A DNA stretch of 64,000 nucleotides from Cyclospora cayetanensis (lineage: Eukaryota > Apicomplexa > Conoidasida > Eucoccidiorida > Eimeriidae), in the NCBI RefSeq assembly GCF_002999335.1, contig NW_020312752.1:310001-374000 (forward strand), written 5' to 3'. A program made the translations under genes and the position numbers. Below the pieces are notes generated by a model. It did no database searches, was not told where the DNA came from, and saw only the letters and a program-made list of their open reading frames with translations. The stretch's first letter is position 1; the number at the start of each line of letters is the position of its first letter. Below are positions 46,923 through 57,519 of this stretch, in pieces.

Positions 46923-49900
46923 ACATATATATACACATATATATATACACATATACATATATATATACACATATACATATATATATACACATCCGTAAGC
47001 CTATGCGCACCAACCCCCCAATCAGGAAGGGTTCCGCCTTGTTGGCGCAGCAGCTCCCTTGCACAGTCCGTCGCTAGACTACCAGCCACGGAATTTTCGT
47101 TGGCACCCATGGCAGATCAAGACCCCAAACGTGAGCACTTAGGGAGCTTGCGGTGGGCGTACAGATGCATGCGGATGAATGGCCGTAATGTCGTTGACGT
47201 GAGCATCTTCGACCTCATTGAGAAGCACAAACGATCCCTTTCCCTCAGGCCGCCATCCTAAGGAAGAGCCGGGTAGCTGCGCCTTTTGCTGCTCGGCGCC
47301 GCTGTCATTGCTGTCCGATTCAACCCATACCCAGAATGAAAGGGAGTAGCAGCGGCCACTGCTCTGCTGCAGCGGCTCGAGGGGGTGCTCTCCCCTGTAG
47401 TGGCTGCAGCAGCGACGGCTTCCTCTGCAACTGCAACTACTCCTGCTGTTGCTGCTGCTGTTGCTGCTGCTGTTGCTGCTGCTCCCGGGGTCTTCCCGCG
47501 CGGGGGCGCTGTCGCCGGCGCTGCTGCTCTGCATGCAAGCGCAGCAGAGTGCCTCCTTCAACGGAAAACGCATGTGCCGTGTGGCAGCAGCGCAGCACTC
47601 GCAGCCGCAGCCGCCACTACCTGGGGGCCCCACAAGGGGCCCCATCTGTTGCAGCAGCTCCCTCGCCTGCACGGCTGCAATGCTGCTGCCGCAGCAGTCT
47701 GCCGCCACGCACTGGAGCGTCCATGTGCACCCGAAATCCTCGTCGAGCCGCGACGTGTAGAGCCGCTGCTGCAGCAGCAGCTGAAAGGCCTCCTCCCCCG
47801 TCCTCGGATCCACGGCTTGCAGGCACGACTCGCTGCTGCACAGCAGCAGCAGGTCGCTCCTGCTGCCGCCTCTCTGCTGGACAGGCAGGGGTTTGATGCT
47901 GATGCGCGGTCTGTGTACGGAGGCGACACTGCTGCTGCTGCTGCCTCCGCATGCAAGGGAACGCGCGTGTTGCCTCGCTGCCTCCCTGAAGACGCTGCCG
48001 GTCCCCACGGCTGAATGCCCTCCTGCGGCTGCAGAGGTAGCAGCAGCGGCAGCCGCTGCGGCAGCAGCACTCAGAGCAGCGCGCATGGCGGCTGTTGCTG
48101 CTGCGGCAGCGTCCAGATCGACTTTAAACACGGAGAGAGGCATCGCGACTCCCCGAATTTCGGAAACATGCAGCAGGGGCCCGCTCTCAATTACCCGAAT
48201 GCAGTTGTCTGCGCAGCAGACGGCCAGCAAATCCATCCTTTGCTGCTGCTCAATCGTCACATTTCGACTCGGCAGTGCCCCCAACACCTCGATCCACGCA
48301 GGCGAGATGTGCAGAATAGGGGCCCCTAGCCTCGGAACGAACTGCTTGCTGAAGTTTTGCTGCAGCTGCCACATGACGAGAACACCCTCTTCGCCTCCCG
48401 ACAGCAATACCAGGCCGTCTGAAGAAAAGGCCAGCGATGACACCGCGTGGGCATGCCAATGAAGCACCACTGAACGCACATTGCATCGAAAATCCACTTC
48501 TTTCTGACTCGACTTCGAAGGCCAGCGCCGCTCATGCTGCTCCTGCTCCTGCTGCGAAAGTAGCGCGTGACGGTTTCTGTTGTTGCTTTTGTTGCTGATC
48601 TTGTTGTTGCTGCCATGAGGCGTCAAACCCCCCGCAGCAGCCTCCTCTTCCTCCTGCAACGGCAACAAATCTCCCTCCTGCAGCAGGCGCTTCGACTGAC
48701 GCTGCTGGTGTCTCTGCTGCGTGGCGTGCTGCTGCGCCGTGTAAAATAGCACGATGCGTCCCTGCGTGTCTGCAGCAGCAACAAACAATTCCTCGGGATG
48801 GACTGCCACCTGCACGAGGAGGTCAACATGCAGCAGCCGAAGCACCTGCTGCTGCTCCCTCGAGTACAGCAGAAGCGTCCTACTGCAGGCAACGGCAATC
48901 ACGCTGCCGCTTGGAGACACCGAGACAGCTGAAGGCGGATCTCTGAACGAAAACAGGGAGTGCCCCTTGACAAGGGTTGTCGGCTCCGTGTCTTCCGAAG
49001 CAGCGTCCTCCCTAGCCTCCCTCACTCCCAGAATACAATCTTCAAAACGGAGGAGGTGGACTGCGTAGCTGCCTCCGCTCTGATCGACGGCTGCCGCAGC
49101 CTCCGAACCCGAGGCTTCCCCCCGGTGCTGCTGCTGCGGCATAAGGAGCAGCAGCAAAATAACTTCATGACTCTTGCTTGCCACAGCTGCAGACAGGATG
49201 CACGCCTCCACCTTCAGGCTGCGAAGACAGTTAGGCGACTTGCCCTGTTGCTGCTGCTGCTGCTCTTCCAGAGTTTGGTAAAAGAAGGGCCGACTGTGCA
49301 CCTCCCAACAGCAAATCGATCCATCTACGGAAAAGGATAACAGCATCGGCGGCAGCTCCTTGTACAGCTTGGGGGGAATCGCCACAAGTCCGCACACCTG
49401 CACGCCAAAACATCCACAGCATCACACACAGACACCCCCCTTCAACACAGACGCAGGAAAAAGCGAACGTATTACCCTGCCGTTGCAGTGAGGACAGAGC
49501 GCCAGTTGCCCGTTCGTGCTGCTCTTCCTGCAGCGGGTGCCACCACGAGCTACAATGCACAGCCCAATAGGTCGGTGTTCACAGCGCAGAGGTGGACAGA
49601 ACTAAAGCAGCGTTTTCAGCAGAGAGGAATCGTGAGATGATCCTCTTAACGTACCCTGCTGTGGTGGCCGTGGCACGTGTATAAAGCCTCTCCGGTTTGT
49701 GCAGTGTACAAACACACGTGGTTTCCCCTGCTGCAGCACAGCACGCGACCACCGCAGCAGAAAGCCGGAGCAACAGCACTCAGACATCCCGAGATCTGCT
49801 CACAATACGCCTCGACTGTGCTGCTGCTCTTGCTGCTGGCATCCCTGCAGTGGGGTTCGCCATGATGTTGCTCTGCTGACGTCCTCCTGCCTGCAGAGGC

Positions 49901-49930
49901 CGTCTCAAGAAGACTTCGCTCTGCCGCCAT
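45111..49930 (-). CDS. UTP17: U3 snoRNP / small-subunit processome protein UTP17 (WDR75), five exons
   Basis: A nucleolar WD40 protein of the t-UTP complex needed for rDNA transcription and early 18S rRNA processing. Exons about 49930-49655, 49397-47163, 46840-46300, 46008-45530 and 45386-45111 (TAA) join in phase, giving about 1,270 aa against 830 in human. The excess is Gln/Ala/Ser runs. Diagnostic blocks: [20 protein letters not shown] (first WD unit), [46 protein letters not shown] with [13 protein letters not shown] (the WDR75 signature), [34 protein letters not shown] and [13 protein letters not shown]. The start is chosen at ATG 49930; the frame continues upstream into low-complexity sequence. 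The intron 47162-46841 carries a long TA microsatellite. The C-terminal exons are less conserved but in phase. Confidence 0.9.
45868..45903. repeat. CTG/CAG repeat encoding poly-Ser in UTP17
   Basis: About eleven GCT/CTG units, read on the minus strand as AGC Ser codons in exon 4 of UTP17. Confidence 0.85.
46848..46992. repeat. (TA)n / TATACACA microsatellite inside an intron
   Basis: About 145 bp of TA, TACA and ACATATA units within the UTP17 intron 47162-46841, close to its acceptor. Confidence 0.95.
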
Positions 49931-50330
49931 CGGTGCTGCTGCTTCTGCTGCTTCTGGTGCTTCTGCTGCTTCTGGTGCTTCTGGCGCTGCTGTTTCTGCT
50001 GCTCTTGTTGCTCTTGTTCGGAGAGTCTGCTCAGGCGGAGCACCAAAAGGAGAAAATAAAAGGGAGAGACGAAGAAGAATGCGAAATAGAAGGATGCGGC
50101 AGCAACAGTAGCAGCATTCGGCAGGGAGGCAGAAGGCCGCAGACAAGGCAGCTGCAGCTGCAGCGCCTTTCGCTGCCGCTGGAGCTTCCGCTCTGTTGGT
50201 ACGGCTACGCGCACTGATTTTTCTGCGCTTTAGGCCCGAGTCGAAGGAAAGTTGGATCCTACGCGGCAGAGAGAAGAGAAGACCACTGGTTTGCTGCAGC
50301 CGAGCTGCGCTGTGGGTGCTCTCTCTTGCC

Positions 50331-51137
50331 TTACTGCCAATGGTATAGTCGCCAAGCCGACAAAAGTGAAGGCGCCGGATCCAAAAGGAGAAGCAACTGG
50401 GCTCCACTGAGGTGTACCTGCAGCATAAATTCCAGAAGGAGAAGCAGCGGCTGCCCCACACGGCCAAAGCCCCAAAGACACCCAGCCGGCTCCAGAGGCC
50501 TCTCGCGTGCAAGAACAGGTGCTGTTAGCGGTGTGGCTGCTCTTGAGTTGACCGCAATAGCAAGACGGACAAACGAGAGACGTTTGTGGAGATTCTTACT
50601 GCAGTCGACTCGTGTACGGTCCCCCCGCCTCCGCGAATCCTCAGGGGCCCCATGCGACCCCCGCATGCAGTGGCAGCGAAAGGCCGTTTGCGGATTCAAA
50701 GGCACCTCCTGCGTCTCCAGGCACCCCATCAGCTCTGCTTCGAGGCTCTCCTCTCTACTGGCAGGCGCACAGGCGACTGCGCCGCACGGGAGCAGCGGCA
50801 GGCTCACTTCGACACGCGTCGAACGCGGCTTCCACAGACACACAACACCTCCAGCGGCCGACTCCCCATTCAGCTGCATGGGGAGACCCCCCAAAGGCTT
50901 TTTGTGTATTCCCATGAACGTGGCTGCAGCACGGCTCTTCAGCAGGGAGTGTCTCTGCGTGTCGTGTGCCTCCCCCTGCCCCCGCATTCCAAGCGCTCGC
51001 TCCACCTGACACGCGTATGCGTTTGCGTCTCCTAGCGTCTTTCGGCGCGACCAATATTCGAGGGGTCTGCAACTCTGAAGCGGCCGGCGCCTCGCCCGCT
51101 TGAGAGCGCCTGCCCTCAAGGGCGCCTCGTCCGTACA
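50331..51137 (-). CDS. Doubtful open frame between UTP17 and the peptidase-like gene
   Basis: A long minus-strand frame (ending TAA 50331) with some protein-like stretches (FMGIHKKPLGGLPMQLNGE, PRSTRVEVSLPLLPC) and no ATG near 51143. The plus strand is also open for 680 bp here. GC-rich composition makes both frames open, so either, neither or only part may be coding. It could hold upstream UTP17 sequence. Confidence 0.25.
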   Translation of the reverse strand, partial: CTDEAPLRAGALKRARRRPLQSCRPLEYWSRRKTLGDANAYACQVERALGMRGQGEAHDTQRHSLLKSRAAATFMGIHKKPLGGLPMQLNGESAAGGVVCLWKPRSTRVEVSLPLLPCGAVACAPASREESLEAELMGCLETQEVPLNPQTAFRCHCMRGSHGAPEDSRRRGDRTRVDCSKNLHKRLSFVRLAIAVNSRAATPLTAPVLARERPLEPAGCLWGFGRVGQPLLLLLEFMLQVHLSGAQLLLLLDPAPSLLSAWRLYHWQ

Positions 51138-52697
51138 ATGCACAGCCGTTCGCAGGATTTGTTTTTCTCGTTTGCCTGGTACGGAGCATCGCGCTTGCTG
51201 CGCTGCGTGCGAGCCGCGGCTTGGTGTGTGCCTCCAGCTTTGCTGCTGAAGGATCGCGTCTTCTCGCTGGAAAGGACAGCCGTCTGCCCCTATACGTTGG
51301 CTGAACTCTCCGGGGAGGCCGACCTACAGACACCTCAAAAGCAGAAGGAGCATCAGCAGCATCGGGAAGACGGCTTACTGTCAGAAACTCGGCGTGGGTG
51401 GTTTGCTGCGGTGAGTGCTCCTGCTGCTACGCGTGCAGCCCACGCAGCGGCTGGTCCTGAGGTATGTGGACATGGCTGCTCGCCTTCCGAGGCTGCTAGC
51501 AAGCGCAGTTTTGAGGAGGGGAGACAAAGCTCCTGGATAGTTGTGCTCTTGAGTGCAGGAGAAATATATCGCGGATCCGCAGTGAGGGCGGCTCACCCGA
51601 CGTGCGCTGGAGGCAGAATATACGTACAGGTGGTTGGAGTGCCTGGAGATGTGCTGGCTGTACCGTGGAGGGAGCAGCAGCAGGTGCAGCTGGTGATGCA
51701 GCAGCAGTTGCGACAGCCAGGCATCGAGTCCAAGTTGGTGAGGAGAAAGGAGCTGCTATTGCTGCTCGAGCGACTGCATCAAGACAACGAGATCAACTGG
51801 CAACGGAAGCGGGGGCTTGCTCTGCGCCAGCGGCTGCTGCAGCATGGCCAGCAGCAGCAAGACAAGCGGCAGCAGCCTCCAGAAGCAGACAGCTTGCGGC
51901 GTTCAGAAGGAGAGCATAAGGAACGGCAGGGTGTCATCAGGCAGCACATCTTGAGGCTGCAGCAAGAGGCGGAGGCGCATCCGAAGGAGCAGCAAGAAGG
52001 GCAGCACGCGTCTGACTCCTCCGACGCATATCTGCTGATTCGTGTGCCCCCTGGACGCTGTTGGGTCGAGACGCTGGAGAGTTCTCCAGGATTCTGTCGC
52101 TCGAAGGAGCTGCCTTGCTCTGCCGCGCTGCCTCCGTCCACTGTCGACGGCGCTGTTGCTGCAGGGGCTCTGCCATCGGCAGCCACTCTTGTGGAAGCGG
52201 GGGCAGCACCAGCAGAGGCTAGTGCAGCAGGATCTTCTACTGGGTGCGAGTCTGCTGCCTCTGCTTTGTCTGTGCAAAAGAGCGACAGAGGAGTCTCTAC
52301 GACGCAAACATGCGTCCTAGGGCACCCTTCAAGGGAGGAGCAGAGCAGCATCTGCAGAAGAAGCAACAGCGGCAACTCGGGAGATGACAGCTTTTCTTTC
52401 GGGTTAATCCCGCTGGCGCTGATAGAGGGGGTTTTTTTGATGGCCGCTCCAGCCCCTGAGCTCCGTTGCCGTAAATCCTGCTGCTGCGGCAAATGCCACA
52501 GTAGCACTCCTAGCGACAAGAGTGTTACTACATTCCGAAGTATGTTGGGAGGTTGGTTAGAGTCGTTGTCAAGGTGGTTGTCAGAGGCTGCTGCCTTGGC
52601 GTCGCTTCCAGCAAATATGAAACCGACACGGCTGCCGGAGTTAAAAGACATTAGCTCTAAAGGGACAATGCTGATCATCCCACGATCGGAGGGCTAA
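51138..52697 (+). CDS. Mitochondrial inner-membrane peptidase (IMP2/S26)-like protein, catalytic residues not seen (519 aa)
   Basis: One exon from ATG 51138 to TAA 52697. S26 peptidase boxes are recognisable: RIYVQVVGVPGDVLAVPW corresponds to box C (V-I-K-R-V-x-G-L-x-G-D), LLIRVPPGRCWVETLESSPG to the V-P-x-G-H-x-W-V-E box, and DSFSFGLIPLALIEG to the D-S-R-x-F-G-P-I-P-L-x-L-I-x-G box that points to IMP2. Long Gln/Glu/Arg-rich and Ala/Ser-rich insertions separate them, so 519 aa compares with about 175 in human. The catalytic Lys of box C is replaced by Val (V-Q for K-R), and no G-x-S-M-x-P-T serine box is visible before it. The protein may be an inactive partner, like a non-catalytic IMP subunit, or the model may miss upstream sequence. 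Its N-terminus has a hydrophobic, Arg-containing segment suitable for mitochondrial targeting. Confidence 0.75.
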   Translation: MHSRSQDLFFSFAWYGASRLLRCVRAAAWCVPPALLLKDRVFSLERTAVCPYTLAELSGEADLQTPQKQKEHQQHREDGLLSETRRGWFAAVSAPAATRAAHAAAGPEVCGHGCSPSEAASKRSFEEGRQSSWIVVLLSAGEIYRGSAVRAAHPTCAGGRIYVQVVGVPGDVLAVPWREQQQVQLVMQQQLRQPGIESKLVRRKELLLLLERLHQDNEINWQRKRGLALRQRLLQHGQQQQDKRQQPPEADSLRRSEGEHKERQGVIRQHILRLQQEAEAHPKEQQEGQHASDSSDAYLLIRVPPGRCWVETLESSPGFCRSKELPCSAALPPSTVDGAVAAGALPSAATLVEAGAAPAEASAAGSSTGCESAASALSVQKSDRGVSTTQTCVLGHPSREEQSSICRRSNSGNSGDDSFSFGLIPLALIEGVFLMAAPAPELRCRKSCCCGKCHSSTPSDKSVTTFRSMLGGWLESLSRWLSEAAALASLPANMKPTRLPELKDISSKGTMLIIPRSEG

Positions 52698-52748
52698 GCC
52701 TCAACTCTTAGCCAACTACCGTGTATCGTGTTTCGAGGGGCTCGCGCT

Positions 52749-52851
52749 CGTAAACGTTGCTGCCAATCTACCCACCTCAGTAGCGTCGATGACGCGTAGG
52801 CTTTGCGTCATCGACGCTACTGAGGTGGGTAGATTGGCAGCAACGTTTACG
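52749..52851. repeat. Perfect 47-bp inverted repeat with 9-nt loop
   Basis: Positions 52749-52795 are the exact reverse complement of 52805-52851, separated by GTAGGCTTT. The right arm is in an open frame (VIDATEVGRLAATFT) that continues to 53031. Confidence 0.95.
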
Positions 52852-53031
52852 ACAGCGTTGGTCAGGCATCCTGGAGAAGAGGTGCGTTTCGGCGCCGTTG
52901 CTTTAGAGAACCAGACTTTTTCAGCTGTACGTCCATTTTTAGGAATAGACGTCAAGAATAGGGAACTGCAAAGGAGCAGACGCCTTAAGGCGTCGAAGCT
53001 GCTACCGTGTGACCCCTATTTTGTAGCCTGA
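52789..53031 (+). other. Open frame fragment next to the palindrome
   Basis: Starting in the loop region, an 80-codon frame reads through the right arm and on with a well-behaved sequence (RHPGEEVRFGAVALENQTFS, AVRPFLGIDVKN) to TGA 53031. It could be an exon or a gene fragment whose 5' edge was copied to make the left arm. Family not recognised. Confidence 0.35.
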
Positions 53032-53343
53032 AATAACCCAATATCACGAACGACCGCTCTCCTGTGCATTAAGAGTGAACGCCTCCTTAGGGGGTGGACT
53101 TAAATCCCCCTTAATATAGCAGGCGCGGTGAAGTCTTGAGCAAAGAATTTAATTGAAGAATGTAGCGTTAGGATGGTAGTTTGCAATCGTATTCAGTGAG
53201 AGCTTGTGAGAGGAACATGGATGGAAACTCCCTGCGCCTTGGGGCCCTATAGGGCCTCTGGTTAGGCCCCAGAGGTTTGGAGATGGCTCAGCTGCGTGTT
53301 CTTAACCGCTTTTCGGAAGATCTATGGCTTGCTCTACATAAAC

Positions 53344-53700
53344 ATGCTTGGGTCAGGTTGCTGGTGCATACTGTATACCCTAGGTGTACGTGTACTTGTG
53401 AAAAATGGTTTTCTCTGTGCGTTACTACCCGGCAACCCTCTTTTCCCGGCTTCCCTTGTACTAACTGCTTCCCTTATTGGCTTTAAGTTCGACAGCTTCC
53501 CCGCCAGCTATAGTACGCACATAACATTTGGGTTATGGACTAGCCATTGGGATGATGGGACGGAATTTCCCTATTTCAAGTGCTCAGCTGGAAAGTGCCA
53601 TGTACATTCAACTAACGGTCAGGATGCTCTGCATGTGGCAGAGGGAGAGCGGATAGCCCGTGACAGCATTGCAATGTTATCAGTAGCCGCTGAGCGGTAG
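53344..53700 (+). CDS. Putative membrane protein exon with claudin-like loop
   Basis: From ATG 53344 (the frame is open 48 bp upstream) the exon encodes two hydrophobic segments (GCWCILYTLGVRVLV; FPASLVLTASLIGF), then a loop with FGLWTSHWDD and FKCSAGKC. G-L-W followed by C-x4-C is the layout of the first extracellular loop of claudin/PMP22-type four-helix proteins. A donor at GTAGCC near 53681 would let it continue; helices 3 and 4 were not confidently found downstream. The frame otherwise ends at TAG 53700. Confidence 0.4.
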   Translation: MLGSGCWCILYTLGVRVLVKNGFLCALLPGNPLFPASLVLTASLIGFKFDSFPASYSTHITFGLWTSHWDDGTEFPYFKCSAGKCHVHSTNGQDALHVAEGERIARDSIAMLSVAAER

Positions 53701-54574
53701 CATGCAGAGAAAGTGCGTAGGAATGAACTTTCGTGGGGAGCCGCCCATTAGGTCACCTTGGGTGTTTGTGCTCGAAGTCTTGCGTTTTATATTGAAATCA
53801 TACCTGTATCAGCCAGAGTTCAAGCTCAATCATGTATCAAAATACTGAGAGCAGAAATATATGAGACCTCTGTAGTGCTTGCGTCTTTCGCTTCTCACCG
53901 CGAACCACCAGCCAGCCCAGCCCCGGCGGCAGTTGGTGGTGCAAGGAGAGGTGGTGAAGGAGGCTAGAAGGAATTCCTTAATTAGTTAAAAGATTTGTAA
54001 ATAGATCAAACAGAATCTCACAAGAAAATAGAATACTGGCCTTTAAAATTGCGTGCGGCTGGGCCCTGGCGATGACCGTACGGTGTGCATCGAGAACCAG
54101 AATGACATTGCACCAATAAGTCTTGAATTCCTTCACAGAAAAAGGGCAATCCACGCTTTTCAGCCCACATATTATTCTTTAACTCTTCCATTCATCCAGG
54201 AAGTCCGTTTATGTGCCTCCTTCGCCTATGCAGAATTTGTTATACTCTTAGTGAACCGGGCATCAATTGATTTTGATGGAGTCCCAAGACTTTTGGGTTG
54301 GCATCAGATCCTTCCCTTTTTTACTAATATCCTACAAACGATGCTCTGAGCTCATAGAAACGCTCTCCTAGAGTCTCATGCCCATCTGGTTCTATCCCTA
54401 CTCTTGTTCCAGCTTTCTCCCCATCATTCGTGTTCTTGCTCTTTCTGGGTATGCCACCAAGTATCTACCCCTTTTCCTACCACTCCTGTATTTCTTAGTC
54501 TAATTGAGTGCCATATGTGAATGTCATCAATAAGATTCGCCTTTTAGAATAAAGCAACCTCAGAGTATTCTACA

Positions 54575-54925
54575 ATGCAAAAATCAGAGGGTACCAGAAA
54601 GTATAACCAAGGTTCCTCTGAGGAGCTCTTCAAGGGTGGCAGCCCTCCTGCTCACCCGGGTGGCATAATGCTCAGCCCGAGCTCTCAGATGCCTGTGCAG
54701 CTGAAGGGAGGTGAGGAGGTCAAAGAGAGTGTGGCTCTCTCTTCTCCGAAGCAGCAGCACGAACAGCGACAGGGGAGAAAGAGGCTGGAGAAAAGCAGAA
54801 GCAGCAAATTAGAGGCAACTGAGAGATCCTATGATCTTAAGTTTAATGCCAGTGCACTTGCTGCAGTCTCTCAGCTGACAAACAGCCGTTTCGCTGAAGT
54901 GAGGTCCAATGCCGGAGGCACATAA
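54575..54925 (+). CDS. Hydrophilic open frame (116 aa), gene or terminal exon
   Basis: ATG 54575 to TAA 54925. Soluble, Ser/Glu/Lys/Gln-rich (SSPKQQHEQRQGRKRLEKSR), ending in a more ordered stretch (LKFNASALAAVSQLTNSRFA). An acceptor-like CCTCAG ends at 54562, so it may instead be the cytosolic tail exon of the membrane protein upstream. No family recognised. Confidence 0.4.
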   Translation: MQKSEGTRKYNQGSSEELFKGGSPPAHPGGIMLSPSSQMPVQLKGGEEVKESVALSSPKQQHEQRQGRKRLEKSRSSKLEATERSYDLKFNASALAAVSQLTNSRFAEVRSNAGGT

Positions 54926-56385
54926 ACTTTCAGTAATCGTCATATTTTCTTGCTGCTTGTTTAGAATTTCCTTCTTTGGAGAAAGAAATCTGGTAGAGGG
55001 AGTGGGAGGCCTTTGACGCACCACCTGAGGGCGGCGTGTAGGCAGGAGATAACTCAAGGGGGAATTTGGGACTGCTGTACAGAGATTAACGGGAGTAGCA
55101 GATGTTGAGGAACAGAGAGCATTTCAAAGTGCGGGGTAGTGTTAGCTGATCGTATAGGGTGGAGACGAGTGGGCGAATTGCTGAATTGCACTTTTTCTGT
55201 ACTGTAAAGGCACTGGCTTGCATGCGATACAGTAATATAAGGGCCGATGCGTGTACGTCCAAAAATCTGATGGCGTTGTGATGAGGAGCATATCGGTTCT
55301 TTTGGCCTGCAGGTGCATTTTGTGGGCGAAGTTGCCGCTGGTCACGGGTTTAACGCCGGTTGCGGACTCTTCTGCGAACTGAAGTTTGCTGCTGGTTAGC
55401 AAAACAAAGCACAACGGGCCTTTCTTCTCAGTTAGTCCTGATTTTGTCTGTAGAGAGCCCCTTCTCTCCCCCTTGTTAACTTCCCCCCTTTATCTCCTCT
55501 CTCGCCTGCTTGCCCAGTGCCGTCTCTGCCGTGTATGCTTCCGTCGTTGTTGCACCTCTAACCACTATGCACTGCAAGCAGTCTGAGGCTTACAACGCGA
55601 CACGATGAGTATCGCATTTGGTCAGAAGGTAGCAGGAGGCCATTACAGGCTCACGTAGAGCAGCAGAAAAAAACCCGTCCCGGTGTAGAGGTCCTCCACT
55701 CCCATGTTTATGTTGGCCTACACCTTTTACTGGACTTGTTGGTCTCGATAGAGGCGGATGCCAAAGGGGTTAGCTCTAGTGCAAAGAATCGCAACATTAC
55801 CACACACAAAGAAAGAGACGAGAGAGATGTCCAGATGTCCACCGAGAAAACAGAAACAACACAGAAGTAGGACTAGGCAACTGCGCAGCCTGTCAATTGT
55901 GCATACTGCCTTTTTGCCTGTCGCAGGCCCAGATTGGGCACCACTCTGTAGGGAAGCCGTCGAGCCGCACCAAACACAAACCGCTTTTGGCAGCGTACGT
56001 GTGCTTGTTCACTTGCTACACCATGCGTTTCACTAGCTGCTTGATCATATGATTAGAAGACGAGGGTAGGGGGAGACAGAGAGGGGCACCCATAGAAATG
56101 CTGGTAGATAGGCCCAACGGAGGAATCTAAAGACACTGTAGAGCCCGAAGGGGGCAAAAGAAACAGTTGGCGTGCCTGAGATACGCAGCAGGGAGCGAAG
56201 GCGCTACAGAGAGCCGACACGCGTCCTGAGGGCGTTGCTCGTCCATTGGTGTCGAGGTTTTTAGCGATTTCTTTTATTTACGACGATTATCGCGATACTA
56301 ATAGGTCAATTCTTTATTTTAGATCCTCCTTTTTTGCCGCTGCGCTTCTCCTTTCGCTTCTTCTTTGAATCGCGGTCGGTTTCAG
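54926..56385. other. No gene resolved; should hold the 5' exons of B9D2
   Basis: The B9D2 N-terminus (about 50 residues in other species) must be encoded here or further upstream, but no exon could be identified with confidence. Confidence 0.4.
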
Positions 56386-57370
56386 GGCTGTCTGTGCCTC
56401 AGCCGGCAGATGTGTATGTGTGGAGTCATCCAATCGACCTGCATTTCGCGCTTGCCTCGGTTATGGGATGGCCCTCTTGCAAAATCAGCGTCTGGAAACT
56501 TGATAAAAGAGGCAGAGCGGCGCCAGGTCAGGAGCAACCACAAGGAAACTGCAGAGAATCAGGGTGGGGGAGATGGAGGCATGTTCTCCTGCCTCCTTGG
56601 GACTTTGTGGTGGTACGTGCAGTTGCTTTTGGAAGCGCCTGTTTACCGATGGCACTGGGCTACCACGAGGTCATCTGCCACACATGGAGCCCCGTGGGCC
56701 TCGCAGGCCAAGAACTCGCCGGTACAACATTTATGCGCAATTAGAGAAGGGGCAAAAGCACGGAGATACGGCAGAGGTTGGCAGATGTGGATTCAGCATA
56801 GCCTAATAAGGGCAAATGAAGTAGCTCAGAAACGGGATAGTACTTACTCTGTGCAAGTTTTTAGTGATGGTCCGATCAGAGGCCAGTACAATTGCCCAGT
56901 AATTCAGTTGGCATTCGTCCCTTCACTGCAGTGAAATGTATTGGGGCTCTTTCCTCCCGAAACAATAGCAGGAATGCATGGAGAGGAATTGAACCTTGAA
57001 TTGTTTGGTCCGGCATTGGTGTCTGTGGGCCTGGTGTAAGTCTCTTCTTCACTTTCTTTTCCTCACAGGCCGCATACTCGAGAGACAAGAGGCGTCGTGC
57101 GGGGCTGCCTGGCCATCCATGGGAGACCCAGAGAAGGCCCATCTGGTGACCCGTACTTCAGGGAGAGTGCTGCTGCGGATTAGCGTTGCGACTCGGTACT
57201 TCAGTGATTATGGTATAAACACAGGGGGCTTCGCGGGAGGAGTCTCTTCTGCTGCCTCACAAGTAGCACAGGACTCCAGAATAAATCGGCAGATTGAGGA
57301 GTGTAAGCAGCTCTTTGCTTCATATCTTCAATCAGTTGGAATAGAGAGGCCGAGAGCCCCTTATTCATAA
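56386..57370 (+). CDS. B9D2: B9 domain-containing protein 2 (ciliary transition zone), 3' three exons
   Basis: A member of the MKS/B9 complex that gates the ciliary transition zone. Exons 56386-56526, 56623-56721 and 57069-57370 (TAA) join in phase 1. The first carries YVWSHPIDLHFA and GWPSCKISVWKLD, matching B9D2 (WSHPIDLHFA ... GWP) rather than B9D1 (FPIDVTF). The second has ACLPMALGYHEVICHTWSPV-G, matching the S-P-G-x-H-x-x-x-C-P-T-W-R-P block. The third has SGRVLLRISVATRYFSDYGI, the final B9 strand, plus a C-terminal extension of about 55 residues absent from animal B9D2. The 5' exon or exons are missing from the model. In coccidia the only flagellated stage is the microgamete, so expression is probably confined to male gametocytes. 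Confidence 0.85.
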
Positions 57371-57519
57371 CGCTTATGTGGTATCAGCTTTCTTTTTGCT
57401 TATCATGCTGTCTCAATGCTCAGAGTCTTCTACAAAAGTAAAATGTAGGCTCATGGTTAGGCCCTGTAGCTACAAGAAACCACTTTGTTTAAGCTTTCAG
57501 TTGTACAAACCCTATAATT

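Noticed and set aside
47336..48462. Plus-strand frames of 186-209 codons opposite UTP17
   Set aside because: They are Cys/Leu/Ala translations of CAG tracts antisense to a clearly conserved WD40 protein.
55604..55660. Short plus-strand frame reading FGQKVAGGHYRL as the B9D2 N-terminal exon
   Set aside because: It resembles the expected strand only weakly, ends at a stop without a donor, and has no junction in phase.
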